This document shows, one piece after another, positions 17,941 through 29,988 of a stretch of 64,000 nt of DNA. Position 1 is the stretch's first letter; every line of letters begins with the position of its first letter. The notes under the pieces are model-generated. The model was not told the origin of the DNA and searched no databases. It was given only the letters and a program-made list of their open reading frames with translations. The stretch is from Streptomyces sp. SAJ15 (lineage in GTDB: Bacteria; Actinomycetota; Actinomycetes; Streptomycetales; Streptomycetaceae). The stretch lies in NCBI RefSeq assembly GCF_007595705.1, contig NZ_NISY01000002.1, positions 868,001 to 932,000 on the forward strand, read 5' to 3'. The position numbers and the translations under genes are program-made.

Positions 17941-18101
17941 TCGGGAGAAGGCGCGTTGTAGGCCGCGCGGAGCTCACACGAAACCGACCGGGTACCCGCC
18001 CGCCCCCGCGGACGGGTACGGGGCGCGAGGCCACCGTGGGGACGCCACTCGACTCGGGCGGCGCCGCGCGCGTGCCGAACCGCCGCTGTCCACCGTCCGC
18101 T

Positions 18102-19007
18102 TCAGCCCCGCGCGGCCACCGCCTCCCGGAGCGCCTTCCGGCAGGCCAGCACGGCGGGGTGGTGGCCGCGCCCCTCGCGCACGACGGTGACGATCCGCCG
18201 CGCCTGCCCGCCGCCCGGCAGCGTCCGCAACGCGGCGACGGCCGGAGTGCCCTCGTCCCACACCAGGTCCGGCAGCAGGGCACGGGCGTGGCCCTCCCGC
18301 ACGAGCCGTGCGTGGAGGAGGATGTCGGTGGACTCGAACCGCACATCGGGCTCGAACCCGGCGCCCCGGCACAGCGCCAGCGCCCAGCGCCGGGCGGCGG
18401 TGCCCTCCGGCTCCATCACCCAGGGGTGGTCGGCCTGCGCCCGTAGCGCGGCCAGGGGGCCGCGGGCGCGCGGCGGCTCGGGCAAGGCCAGGCGCAGCGG
18501 GTCCGTGCAGAGGTCCTCCTGCTCGGTGCCGGCGGGCCGGGGGTTGGGCTGGTCCGGGTACTCCTCCGCGATGACCAGGTCGAAGTCGCGGGCGACCAGG
18601 GCCGGCAGCGCCCGCTCGGGCTCCAGCTGGGTGAGGTGGACGCGCAGCCGCGGATGGGCCTCGCGCAACAGGGTCAGCGCGGTGGGCACCAGGGCCAGCG
18701 CGGCCGTCTGGAAGGAGGCGATGCGCAGCGGGCCGGTCAGCTCGGTGAGCGAAGCGGCGATCTCGGACTCGGCGCGCTCCAGCCGCTCCAGCACCGCCTC
18801 CGTGTGAGCGACGAGGATCTCGGCCTGCTCGGTGAGCCGGACCCGCCGCCCCACGGGCTCCAGCAGCGGAACGCCGACCTCCGCCTCCAGTTGGGAGAGC
18901 TGCTGGGAGACCGAGGACGGGCTGTACGAGAGGGCGGCGGCGACGGCCGCCAGGGTGCCGCGGTGGCGGAGCTCGCGCAGCAGCCGCAGCCGGTGCAGGT
19001 CGTACAT
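18102..19007 (-). CDS. LysR family transcriptional regulator
   Basis: A 301-residue regulator with the LysR HTH at residues 1-60 (LHRLRLLRELRHRGTLAAVA, then SPSSVSQQLSQLEAEVGVPL) and a periplasmic-binding-protein-like effector domain after residue 90. The ATG follows GGGAGGGACC. It is divergent from the ammonia-lyase/LysE operon with about 105 bp between starts, the usual LysR arrangement, so it probably activates that operon in response to an amino acid. That link is inference. Confidence 0.92.
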   Translation of the reverse strand: MYDLHRLRLLRELRHRGTLAAVAAALSYSPSSVSQQLSQLEAEVGVPLLEPVGRRVRLTEQAEILVAHTEAVLERLERAESEIAASLTELTGPLRIASFQTAALALVPTALTLLREAHPRLRVHLTQLEPERALPALVARDFDLVIAEEYPDQPNPRPAGTEQEDLCTDPLRLALPEPPRARGPLAALRAQADHPWVMEPEGTAARRWALALCRGAGFEPDVRFESTDILLHARLVREGHARALLPDLVWDEGTPAVAALRTLPGGGQARRIVTVVREGRGHHPAVLACRKALREAVAARG

Positions 19008-19112
19008 TCCGGTCCCTCCCGCTCCCTCGCGCCGATCGTTCGGCTCTACCGATGAATATAGGTCGAAAAGATGCGCTGGACCGACGGATGGTTGGGGCCG
19101 CAGCCTGGGGAC

Positions 19113-20372
19113 ATGGCCCTGACCGATTCCGTCGCCCCCGCACCCACCTGGTACGCGCGCCCCGCCGGCGCCGCCTTCCGGTGCGCCCCCGCCCCCGCCG
19201 CCGCGCGGGCCTTCCACGCCACGCTGCCCGGCTACGCCCCCACCGCGCTGACCGAGGCGCCCGCGCTCGCGGCCGAGCTCGGCGTCGGCCGCGTCTTCGT
19301 CAAGGACGAGTCGGACCGGTTCGGGCTGCCCGCGTTCAAGGCGCTGGGCGCCTCCTGGGCCGTCCACCGGATCCTGGCCGGGCGGCCGCCCGGCACCCGG
19401 GTGCGGCTGGTCACGGCGACCGACGGCAACCACGGCCGCGCGGTGGCCCGGATCGCCCGGCTGCTCGGCCAGACCGCCCGCGTCTTCGTCTCGGCCGGGG
19501 TGCACCCGGCGGCCGCGGCGGCCATCGCCGCCGAAGGGGCCGAGGTCACCCGGGTCGCGGGGCCCTACGACGAGGCCGTGCGCCGGGCCGCCGTAGCCGC
19601 GGGGGAGCCGGGCGCGATCCTCGTACAGGACACCGCCTGGCCGGGGTACGAGGAGATACCCGGCTGGATCGTCGAGGGATACGCGACCCTCTTCGCGGAG
19701 GTCGACGACCAGTTGGCCGCCGCCGGCGCCGCGGCCCCCGGGCTGGTCGCCGTCCCGGTCGGGGTGGGTTCGCTCGCCCAGGCCGCGGTCACCCACTACC
19801 GCGGCCGCCCCGCCGGGCGGGCCACGGCGCTGCTCGCGGTCGAACCCGAGGCCGCGGCCTGCGCCCTGGCCAGCCTGACCCGGCAGCAGCGGGTGAGCGT
19901 GACCACCGCGGAGACGACCATGGCCGGGCTGAACTGCGGCACCCTCTCCGCCCTCGCCTGGCCGTACCTGCGCGCCGGACTGGACGCGGCCGTCGCCGTG
20001 CGCGACGCCGACAGCGCCCGCGCGGCCCGTGATCTCGCGGCACTCGGCGTCTCCTCGGGCCCCTGCGGCGCCGCCGCTCTGGCCGGGGTCCGGGCCGCGC
20101 TCACCGGCGCGGGCGCCGCGCGGCGCCGCGCCGACCTGGCCGTGGGCTCCGACTCCACGCTGGTGCTGCTGAGCACCGAGGGCGCGGCGGCCAACCCCCA
20201 CGGAGCCGAGGCGGCCGCTCCGGCCGAGACCGGCACCGGGAACGTGGCCGGGACCAGGGCCGGGACCGGGACCGGGGCCGGGGTTCTCGACGCGGAGGGG
20301 GCCGGCCCCGTCGACCGGCGTGAGGCGGGGGCCGCCGGCGCCGACCGCCCCGGGGAGGCCCGCGGGTGCTGA
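19113..20372 (+). CDS. PLP-dependent diaminopropionate ammonia-lyase-like enzyme
   Basis: A 419-residue fold-type II PLP enzyme. The PLP lysine lies in FGLPAFKALGASWA near residue 78; TDGNHGRAVA is the substrate/cofactor loop; AVPVGVGSLAQAAV is the phosphate-binding glycine-rich loop; MAGLNCGTLS follows. These match diaminopropionate ammonia-lyase, which forms pyruvate and ammonia from 2,3-diaminopropionate; a related amino-acid lyase cannot be excluded. About 60 C-terminal residues are Gly/Thr/Ala-rich low-complexity sequence, encoded by GGGACC-type repeats, and are not part of the enzyme fold. It overlaps the LysE gene by 7 nt. Confidence 0.85.
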   Translation: MALTDSVAPAPTWYARPAGAAFRCAPAPAAARAFHATLPGYAPTALTEAPALAAELGVGRVFVKDESDRFGLPAFKALGASWAVHRILAGRPPGTRVRLVTATDGNHGRAVARIARLLGQTARVFVSAGVHPAAAAAIAAEGAEVTRVAGPYDEAVRRAAVAAGEPGAILVQDTAWPGYEEIPGWIVEGYATLFAEVDDQLAAAGAAAPGLVAVPVGVGSLAQAAVTHYRGRPAGRATALLAVEPEAAACALASLTRQQRVSVTTAETTMAGLNCGTLSALAWPYLRAGLDAAVAVRDADSARAARDLAALGVSSGPCGAAALAGVRAALTGAGAARRRADLAVGSDSTLVLLSTEGAAANPHGAEAAAPAETGTGNVAGTRAGTGTGAGVLDAEGAGPVDRREAGAAGADRPGEARGC

Positions 20373-21034
20373 GCCAACTCCTCGCGGCCACGGGGGTGCT
20401 GGCCCTGCTCACCGTCGCCCCGGGGCCGGACATGGCCGTCGTGACGAAGCGGGCGGTCGCGTCCGGCGCGGCGGACGGGCTGCGGACGGCGGGCGGCATC
20501 GCGACGGGGCTGCTGGTGTGGGGCGCGCTGACCGCGGCCGGACTCGCGGCGGTCCTCGCCGCCTCGGCCGAGGCGTACCTGGCGGTCAGGCTGCTGGGCG
20601 CCGGCTACCTCGTGTTCCTCGGCGCGCAGGCGCTCTGGAACAGCCGGCGGGGCGCCCACGAGGCCGTGGCGCCGGCCGGGCGACCCGGGGCGGGCGGCAC
20701 CGGGGAGTCGGGCGCGGGAGCCGCGCCCACTGGCCGCGCGAGCGGCAACCCCTGGCGCACCGGGTTGGTGGGCAATCTGCTCAACCCGAAGATCGCGGTC
20801 TGCTACACCGGGCTGCTGCCCGGCCTCGCCCCGGCCGGGCTCTCCCGGCCCGTGGGCATGGCCCTGCTGGTCGGCATCCACGCGGCGCTCACGCTCGGCT
20901 GGCTCGGCGCCTATGTCTGTCTGCTCTCGCGCGCCCGCGCGGCGTTCGAGAGGCCGGCCGTCCGTCGGGGCCTCGACCGCGTCATGGGGGTGGTGCTGAT
21001 CGGATTCGGCTGGAGGATCGCGACGGCCCGGTGA
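20366..21034 (+). CDS. LysE family amino-acid exporter
   Basis: A 222-residue membrane protein with about six hydrophobic helices. LTVAPGPDMAVVTKRAVASG near the N-terminus is the LysE/RhtB signature (PGP), and GNLLNPKIAVCYTGLLPGL is the second repeat-like signature (NPK). It exports amino acids or analogues. A Gly-rich loop of about 35 residues separates the two halves. The GTG start overlaps the preceding stop (GTGCTGA), implying translational coupling with the ammonia-lyase. Together they suggest disposal of a toxic or surplus amino acid by degradation and export. Confidence 0.9.
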   Translation: MLSQLLAATGVLALLTVAPGPDMAVVTKRAVASGAADGLRTAGGIATGLLVWGALTAAGLAAVLAASAEAYLAVRLLGAGYLVFLGAQALWNSRRGAHEAVAPAGRPGAGGTGESGAGAAPTGRASGNPWRTGLVGNLLNPKIAVCYTGLLPGLAPAGLSRPVGMALLVGIHAALTLGWLGAYVCLLSRARAAFERPAVRRGLDRVMGVVLIGFGWRIATAR

Positions 21035-21036
21035 GC

Positions 21037-21060
21037 CGCGGCCCGGAGCGCCGGGCCGCG
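21037..21060 (+). terminator. Probable terminator of the ammonia-lyase/LysE operon
   Basis: A perfect 10-bp GC stem with an AGCG loop starts 2 bp after the LysE stop. Confidence 0.6.
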
Positions 21061-21093
21061 ACGGAGACGCGATGGCGGCCCGGGCCGTGACGT

Positions 21094-21140
21094 GGCGCGC
21101 TGGCGGGCCGGGCCGCGACGGGCGCGCTGGCGGGCCGGGC
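21094..21140. repeat. Short direct repeat in an intergenic region
   Basis: A 20-bp GC-rich unit beginning GGCGCGCTGGCGGG occurs at 21094-21113 and again at 21121-21140. No function is evident. Confidence 0.7.
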
Positions 21141-21153
21141 GGCCGGAGGGCCG

Positions 21154-21741
21154 TCACCGCCGGGTGAACCAGGTGATCGTGACGTCGTTGGCGAACGACC
21201 GGCGGTCCGCCACCGCGAACGGCGTGGGGTCGAAGTCCCCGGCGAACACCGGGATCCCGGAACCCGCCACCACGGGGTAGCTCTTGATGATCAGTTCGTC
21301 GACCTCGGGCAGGAGCGCCCCGGCGAGCCGGCCGCCGCCACACAGCCAGATGTCCCCGCCCTCCTCGCGCTTGAGGTCGCGGACCAGCGTGAGCGGGTCG
21401 CCGTCCACCACGGTCACCTCCGGATCGGGGCTCTGTCCGAGGGTGCGCGACACCACGTACTGGCGCAGATGCGCGTACGGGCTCGTGAGGCCCGCGTCGA
21501 GGGCGGGGCGGTAGGTGCCCGACCCCATCACCACCGTGTCGAAGCGCCGGTTGGGCGTGTCCGCGAGGCCGCGGGCGGCACGCATGGCGGTGGGCACGGT
21601 CTCGGGATAGCGCTCGTTGGTCCACCCGGCGTAGGCCGCGGCCTGCTCCGCGTCGCCCACGGGGTAGAAGTCGTACTCCCCGCGGGGGCCGGCGATATAG
21701 CCGTCGAGGGTGACGGCGACGTAGTACACGAGCTTTCGCAT
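21154..21741 (-). CDS. Dihydrofolate-reductase-like (RibD C-terminal domain) protein
   Basis: A 195-residue protein of the RibD/DHFR-like reductase group. KLVYYVAVTLDGYIAGPRGE opens the fold; DTVVMGSGTYRPA and GGDIWLCGGGRLAGALLPEVD are the NADPH-binding segments; IIKSYPVVAGSGIPVF follows. These are NADPH reductases of unknown substrate, distinct from true DHFR. The ATG at 21741 is divergent from a TetR gene with an AGTACT-pair operator between them. Confidence 0.88.
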   Translation of the reverse strand: MRKLVYYVAVTLDGYIAGPRGEYDFYPVGDAEQAAAYAGWTNERYPETVPTAMRAARGLADTPNRRFDTVVMGSGTYRPALDAGLTSPYAHLRQYVVSRTLGQSPDPEVTVVDGDPLTLVRDLKREEGGDIWLCGGGRLAGALLPEVDELIIKSYPVVAGSGIPVFAGDFDPTPFAVADRRSFANDVTITWFTRR

Positions 21742-21756
21742 GGAGGCATTCCGTCC

Positions 21757-21794
21757 GTAGTACTCTGCTGATAGTGGTTTGGAGTTAGTACTAC
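21757..21794. promoter_or_regulatory. Inverted GTAGTAC/GTACTAC pair, probable TetR operator
   Basis: Arms at 21757-21763 and 21788-21794, each containing an AGTACT palindrome, sit in the 69-bp divergent region between the reductase and TetR genes. The right-hand site is TAGTACTA. The two site centres are about 30 bp apart, roughly three helical turns. Confidence 0.7.
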
Positions 21795-21810
21795 GACTGG
21801 AGTGGTGTCA

Positions 21811-22386
21811 ATGGTGCGCAGGAACGACGAGCGACGGGCGGCCCTCGTGGACGCCGCCATCGAGGTCCTGGCCCGGGAGGGCGCCCGGGGGCTGACCTTC
21901 CGCGCGGTGGACACCGAGGCCGCGGTGCCGCCCGGCACGGCCTCCAACTACTTCGCCAACCGCGACGCCCTGCTCACCCAGGCGGGGGCCCGGGTCTACG
22001 AACGGCTGCAGCCCGACGAGGAGACCATCGCGCGGCAGCGGGCGAGCACGCCGGACCGGGAGACCTACGCGGCGCTGATGCGCGAACTCGTCGGCCGCGT
22101 CAGCGCGTTCCGCACCGGCTATCTGGCCCTGCTCGAACTGCGCCTGGAGGCCACCCGGCGGCCGCAGCTCCGCGCGGTGCTGACCGAGCGCGTCCGTGCG
22201 GACCTCGACGCCAACGTGGCCTACCACGAGCAGTCCGGACTGCCCGGCGACGCGACCGCCGTCCGGCTGCTCTACCTGGCGCTCAACTGGCTGATCGTCG
22301 AACAGCTCACCCTGCCCGAGGTGCTCTCCGAGGCCGAGCGCGAACGGCTCGTCACGGCCGCGGTCGAGCGGATCGTGGAGGCGTAG
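21811..22386 (+). CDS. TetR family transcriptional regulator
   Basis: A 191-residue regulator. HTH at residues about 8-50: RRAALVDAAIEVLAREGARG, then AVPPGTASNYFANRDALL. The ATG at 21811 has a GGAG site 8 bp upstream; a GTG three codons earlier overlaps that site and is less likely. It is divergent from the RibD-like reductase gene and probably represses it and itself. Confidence 0.9.
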   Translation: MVRRNDERRAALVDAAIEVLAREGARGLTFRAVDTEAAVPPGTASNYFANRDALLTQAGARVYERLQPDEETIARQRASTPDRETYAALMRELVGRVSAFRTGYLALLELRLEATRRPQLRAVLTERVRADLDANVAYHEQSGLPGDATAVRLLYLALNWLIVEQLTLPEVLSEAERERLVTAAVERIVEA

Positions 22387-22431
22387 GCGGCGCGGCGCGG
22401 TGACCCCGGGGGCGCCGGGCCGGGCACCGGA

Positions 22432-22851
22432 TCACTCGGATGGAGCGGGTGCCCAGAGCTCGGCGGCCGTCCCGTCGCCCAGGTGCCGCTCGTAGGTGAC
22501 GACCTTGCCGTGGATGACGTCGAGGCCGGCGGTCAGCTCCGCGATCCTGGCGCGCACGTTCCGCTCGTGCTCCCGCAGCAGCTCCAGGCGCTCGTGCTCG
22601 TTCCCCGGGCCCGAGCGCACCAACTCCGCGAAGCGCCTGATCGTGGCGATCGGCATCCCCGAGTCGCGGAACCGACCGCACAGCATGAGCCACTCCACGT
22701 CCGCCCGGTCGTAGACCCGCTGACCGCCGCCGGACCGCGGGATCTCGCGCAGGAACAGCCCCTCGCGTTCGAAGAACCGCAGCGCGTGCACGCTCAACCC
22801 GGTCGCCTCGGCGACCTTCCCGATGGACAGTCCACCCGACTCCGCACCCAT
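22432..22851 (-). CDS. MerR family transcriptional regulator
   Basis: A 139-residue MerR-type regulator. LSIGKVAEATGLSVHALRFF, EREGLFLREIPRSGGGQRVY is the winged HTH; a coiled-coil dimerisation helix (ELLREHERNVRARIAELTAG) follows. No Cys ligands for metals are visible, so it probably senses an organic compound or redox signal. It is divergent from an SDR gene whose promoter has the 19-bp spacer that MerR proteins act on. Confidence 0.92.
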   Translation of the reverse strand: MGAESGGLSIGKVAEATGLSVHALRFFEREGLFLREIPRSGGGQRVYDRADVEWLMLCGRFRDSGMPIATIRRFAELVRSGPGNEHERLELLREHERNVRARIAELTAGLDVIHGKVVTYERHLGDGTAAELWAPAPSE

Positions 22852-22876
22852 GGCGGCCACCCTAGTCAGCCCGTGC

Positions 22877-22907
22877 TTGACCTAGCGCGCACTCCAGCTT
22901 TTAACGT
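22877..22907 (+). promoter_or_regulatory. MerR-type promoter with 19-bp spacer, leaderless transcript predicted
   Basis: TTGACC (22877-22882), a 19-bp spacer with the partly symmetric CTAGCGCGCACTCCAG, then TAACGT (22902-22907). The SDR start codon is 7 bp beyond the -10 box, so transcription should begin at or next to the ATG. Confidence 0.75.
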
Positions 22908-22914
22908 CTCGGAC

Positions 22915-24003
22915 ATGACGACACGGCAGACAACGCGGACCCCACAGCAGACGGCCCGTCAGACGACACGCCAACAGCGGATCGGCAGCGGATTCCACGC
23001 CCGGAGCACCGCCGACGACGTGCTCGCCGACATCGATCTGACGGGCACCACCGCCCTGGTCACCGGCGGCTCCTCCGGGCTCGGACTGGAGGCGACCCGA
23101 GCCCTGGCCCGCGCGGGAGCCCGAGTGGTCGTCCCCGCCCGGCGCCCCGCCGAGGCCCGCGAGGCCCTGCGCGGCATCGCCGCGGCGGAGGTCCACCCGC
23201 TCGACCTCGCGGACCTGGAGAGCGTCCGCGTCTTCGCCGAACGGTTCCTGGAGACCGGCCGTCCGCTCCGGATCCTCATCAACGGGGCCGGCGTCATGGC
23301 CTGCCCCGAGACGCGCGTCGGCCCGGGCTGGGAGGCGCACTTCGCCATCAACCACCTCGGTCACTTCGCGCTCGTCCAGCACCTCCGCCCCGCCTTCGCG
23401 CCCGGCGCCCGGGTGGTCTCCGTGGCCTCCTCCGGCCACTTCCTGTCCGACATCCGGTGGCACGATCTCCACTTCCGCACCGGCTACGACCGCTGGCTGG
23501 CCTACGCCCAGTCGAAGACCGCCAACGCCCTCTTCGCGCTGCGTCTGGACACCCTGGGCGGGGAGCGCGGGCCGCGCGCCTTCGCCGTACACCCGGGCAG
23601 CATCCTCACCCCCCTGCAGCGCCACGTCCCGCGCGAACAGTGGGCCGCCCTCGGCTGGGTGACGCCGGACGGGCAGCCGGCCGAGGGCTTCAAGACCCCG
23701 CGGCAGGGCGCGGCGACGGCCGTCTGGGCGGCGACGTCACCGCTCCTCGCCGGTCACGGCGGCGCCTACTGCCAGGACTGCGACATCGCCGAGCCGGCCA
23801 CCACCGACGACATGCTCGTCGGCGGCGTCAAGCCCTGGGCCGTCGACCCGGCCGCGGCGGCCCGGCTCTGGGAGATCTCCAGCGAGCTCACCGGGCTGGA
23901 CGCCTTCCCCGGACCCGGGGAAGGCGCGGGTCAGCGCTCGCGCCCGCGCGGCTTCAACGGGGTGGCGGGCAGCTCGGGCGCGCGCAGCGGCGCGCCGGCG
24001 TAG
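22915..24003 (+). CDS. Short-chain dehydrogenase/reductase
   Basis: A 362-residue SDR. The cofactor site TALVTGGSSGLGLEATRAL is near residue 45, INGAGVM follows, then the catalytic Ser region VVSVASSGHF and the active-site YAQSKTANALF (YxxxK). The N-terminal 25 residues are Thr/Gln/Arg-rich (RQTTRTPQQTARQTTRQQ) and not part of the fold. The last 24 residues overlap the convergent pirin gene. The ATG directly follows the predicted transcription start. Controlled by the divergent MerR protein, by inference; substrate unknown. Confidence 0.9.
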   Translation: MTTRQTTRTPQQTARQTTRQQRIGSGFHARSTADDVLADIDLTGTTALVTGGSSGLGLEATRALARAGARVVVPARRPAEAREALRGIAAAEVHPLDLADLESVRVFAERFLETGRPLRILINGAGVMACPETRVGPGWEAHFAINHLGHFALVQHLRPAFAPGARVVSVASSGHFLSDIRWHDLHFRTGYDRWLAYAQSKTANALFALRLDTLGGERGPRAFAVHPGSILTPLQRHVPREQWAALGWVTPDGQPAEGFKTPRQGAATAVWAATSPLLAGHGGAYCQDCDIAEPATTDDMLVGGVKPWAVDPAAAARLWEISSELTGLDAFPGPGEGAGQRSRPRGFNGVAGSSGARSGAPA

Positions 24004-24899
24004 CCCCGTACGGTCCCGAAGCGCTCGCCGGCCTGCCAGGCGCGCCGGGCCTCGGCGATCTCGTCCCCGCTACGGCCGACGAAGTTCCACCACATGACCA
24101 GCTTCTCCTCGAACGGCTCGCCGCCCAGCAGCATGAACGCGCTGTCCACATCGGCCCGCAGCGGCAGCTCGGTGCGGCCGCAGCCGAGGTAGAACAGTGA
24201 GCCGGGGGAGAGCCGGACCCCGTCGACCTCGGCCTCTCCCGACATGGTCAGCGCGGCGTACTCGAAGTCGGGCTCGATCGGCAGCCGGGCGTCGGTGCCC
24301 GCGGCCAGGGTGATGTCGGCGCCGACGATCGGGGTGAAGGCGGTGCCCGGGGAGGCCGCCCCGTCCAGCTCGCCGAGGATCACGGTGGCGCGCAGGCCGT
24401 GGCCGCCGGCGATCTCCGGCAGCTCGGCGTGGTGCTCCCAGGCGGGCTCGACATGCCGGTGGCCGTCGGGGAGCGCGACCCACAGCTGGGCCCCGTGCAG
24501 GATCGGGGCGTGCTCCCGCGGCGACTCCTCCGAGTGGCTGATCGCGCGGCCCGAGGTCATCAGACCGAGTTCACGAGGGCGGATCGTCTGCAGGCTGCCG
24601 AGGCTGTCACGGTGCAGCACCTCGCCGGCGTGCAGCCAGCTGACCGTCTGCAGGCCCATGTGGGGGTGCGGCGGGACCTGCATGCCCGGCTCCTGGGCGA
24701 TGTCGTCGGGCCCGTACGCGTCGACGAAACACCATGCGCCGACCATGCGCCGGCCCAGGTTCGGCAGCAGCCGGCGCACCACCGTGGACTCCCCGAGCGG
24801 CACCTGCTTGCCGGGCAGCAGCTCACGCACCGGCCGCGCGGTGACGTCGGCGCGCCCGCCGCAGAGCGTCGGCGCGGGCCTGAGGTCGAGATTGCTCAT
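23931..24899 (-). CDS. Pirin family protein (bicupin)
   Basis: A 322-residue two-cupin protein. The metal-binding N-terminal cupin has PPHPHMGLQTVSWLHAGE and LHRDSLGS, followed by MTSGRAISHSEESP, giving the three His and one Glu set of pirins. C-terminal cupin follows, ending with VMWWNFVGRSGDEI. Some pirins are quercetinases, others act in redox sensing. The last 73 bp run antisense to the end of the SDR gene. The start ATG follows GGGAGAG. Confidence 0.92.
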   Translation of the reverse strand: MSNLDLRPAPTLCGGRADVTARPVRELLPGKQVPLGESTVVRRLLPNLGRRMVGAWCFVDAYGPDDIAQEPGMQVPPHPHMGLQTVSWLHAGEVLHRDSLGSLQTIRPRELGLMTSGRAISHSEESPREHAPILHGAQLWVALPDGHRHVEPAWEHHAELPEIAGGHGLRATVILGELDGAASPGTAFTPIVGADITLAAGTDARLPIEPDFEYAALTMSGEAEVDGVRLSPGSLFYLGCGRTELPLRADVDSAFMLLGGEPFEEKLVMWWNFVGRSGDEIAEARRAWQAGERFGTVRGYAGAPLRAPELPATPLKPRGRER

Positions 24900-24928
24900 G
24901 TGAGGACTCTCCCATCGGGGCCGTCGGA

Positions 24929-28540
<3,612 letters not shown>

Positions 28541-28600
28541 TCCGTCCTGACGCACGCCGTGGCGGCCGCTGACGCGGTCGCCGCGCGGCGCGGAGACACC

Positions 28601-28641
28601 GGGTCCGCCCCGGCCGGCACACCGCCGGCCGGGGCGGACCC
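28601..28641 (+). terminator. Strong intrinsic terminator of icd
   Basis: A perfect 18-bp stem (28601-28618 and 28624-28641) with an ACACC loop, 60 bp after the icd stop. Confidence 0.9.
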
Positions 28642-28751
28642 GTTTCCGGGCGTCGCCGGCCGTGGTGGGCCGCTCAGCGGCCGGGACCAGGAACCAGATG
28701 TGAGGTACCGACGTACTGGGGTACGAGGCGTGCCGAGAGGGACCGGCGCGG

Positions 28752-29696
28752 CTAGCCCAGCACCCGCAGCGCCGGGACGAAGGCCACCAGCACCGGGACG
28801 ACCGGGACCAGCGCGGCCGCGGCGGTGAGCCGCCAGCGGCGGGCCGGGGAGAGCCGGGAGGCGGGGGCGAGCAGTCGGTCCACGCGCTGCGGCACCTGGG
28901 CCAGTCGGGTCGGACACGGGCCGAAGACCCCGCGGTCCTCGTTGAGTTCGACCAGCGCCAGCGCGGTGGTCAGTCGACCGAAGCGGCGGGAGGCGGCGTC
29001 GTCGGCGGCCAGCTCCACCAGCCGGTGCACCTGGTCGCGGAACGCGGCGAAGACCGGCACCTGCGGGAAACCGGTGGCCAGCGCCCCCGAGCAGTGCAGC
29101 AGCCAGTCGTGACGGGCCCGCGCGTGGCCCTGCTCGTGCGCCAGCACGGCGTCCAACTGCCGGCCCCTGAGCCGGCGCAGCGCGGCGGTGGTGACGACCA
29201 GCTGCGGGGTGGGGCCCGGCAGCCACCAGGCGCCCGGCTTGTCGCCCTCCAGCACCACCAGCCGGTCGCCGGACCGCCGCCCCGGCTCCTCGCCGGGCAG
29301 CAGCGGGGAGCGGACGAGCAGCTCCCCGCGGCGCCGCCGGCGGCGGGTGCGCGCCGCCCGGATCTCGCGGGTGAGCATCACGGCGGTCCACACGGCGCCG
29401 AGCGCCAGGACGACGGCCACCGGCGCGGCCCACGGCCCGTACGCGGTCAGCGCGTACGCCTCCACGACGCCCTGTGGCGCGGGTGCGAAGACGTTGCCCC
29501 GGACCGCCTCGGAGGCGGCCGCCGCGCTCAGCGCCATGGCGAGCCCGCAGCACATCAGCACGGCCACCACGACGCACTGCCACAGCCACAGGGCCAGCAC
29601 GGGTTCTCGGTCGAGCCAGTCGGAGCGGGCCAACAGGCGCGGCGCCACTGCCGCGACCAGGGCGCCGAGGGCCAGCAGCGCGAGCGGGACCATCAT
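28752..29696 (-). CDS. M56 family (BlaR1-like) membrane metallopeptidase
   Basis: A 314-residue protein with N-terminal membrane helices (ALLALGALVAAVAP, then ALWLWQCVVVAVLMCCGLAM and PWAAPVAVVLALGAVW), an Arg-rich cytoplasmic linker, and the zinc site AVLAHEQGHARARHDW (HExxH) near residue 190, with a third ligand in ELAADDAA. A C-terminal helix (AAALVPVVPVLVAF) ends it. M56 peptidases act in signalling, often with a BlaI repressor; no blaI-like gene is adjacent here, which is unusual. MMVP allows either of two ATG codons. Confidence 0.9.
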   Translation of the reverse strand: MMVPLALLALGALVAAVAPRLLARSDWLDREPVLALWLWQCVVVAVLMCCGLAMALSAAAASEAVRGNVFAPAPQGVVEAYALTAYGPWAAPVAVVLALGAVWTAVMLTREIRAARTRRRRRRGELLVRSPLLPGEEPGRRSGDRLVVLEGDKPGAWWLPGPTPQLVVTTAALRRLRGRQLDAVLAHEQGHARARHDWLLHCSGALATGFPQVPVFAAFRDQVHRLVELAADDAASRRFGRLTTALALVELNEDRGVFGPCPTRLAQVPQRVDRLLAPASRLSPARRWRLTAAAALVPVVPVLVAFVPALRVLG

Positions 29697-29988
29697 GTCG
29701 TCAGCCTATGAGCGGGGCACTACCGCCCGGTACGGGTCGGCGAGGGAAGTGACGCACGCCACGGGATCCGCGGCAACCGCCTCGGGTACATCAATTCGCC
29801 CTTCCGCAAAGGCGGATGAGCTCGGGGCCGGACGCCGAGCGCGCCCCGGACGACGCCCGCCGCCCGGCGGCGATCCGCGGCCCGGCGCGGGCCGCGGGGA
29901 CCCGCCCGTCCGACCGGGGGTCACCCCCGTGATAGGAGAGGGGAATCGTGCCCGGACGGATCGCGGCACGGACAGAGGGAAGGACGAC

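Noticed and set aside
21035-21153. A small gene in the GC-rich repeat region after the LysE gene
   Set aside because: Only repeat-derived open frames; the region holds a hairpin and a direct repeat.
22483-22914. N-terminal extension of the SDR frame
   Set aside because: It lies antisense to the MerR gene and upstream of the predicted promoter.
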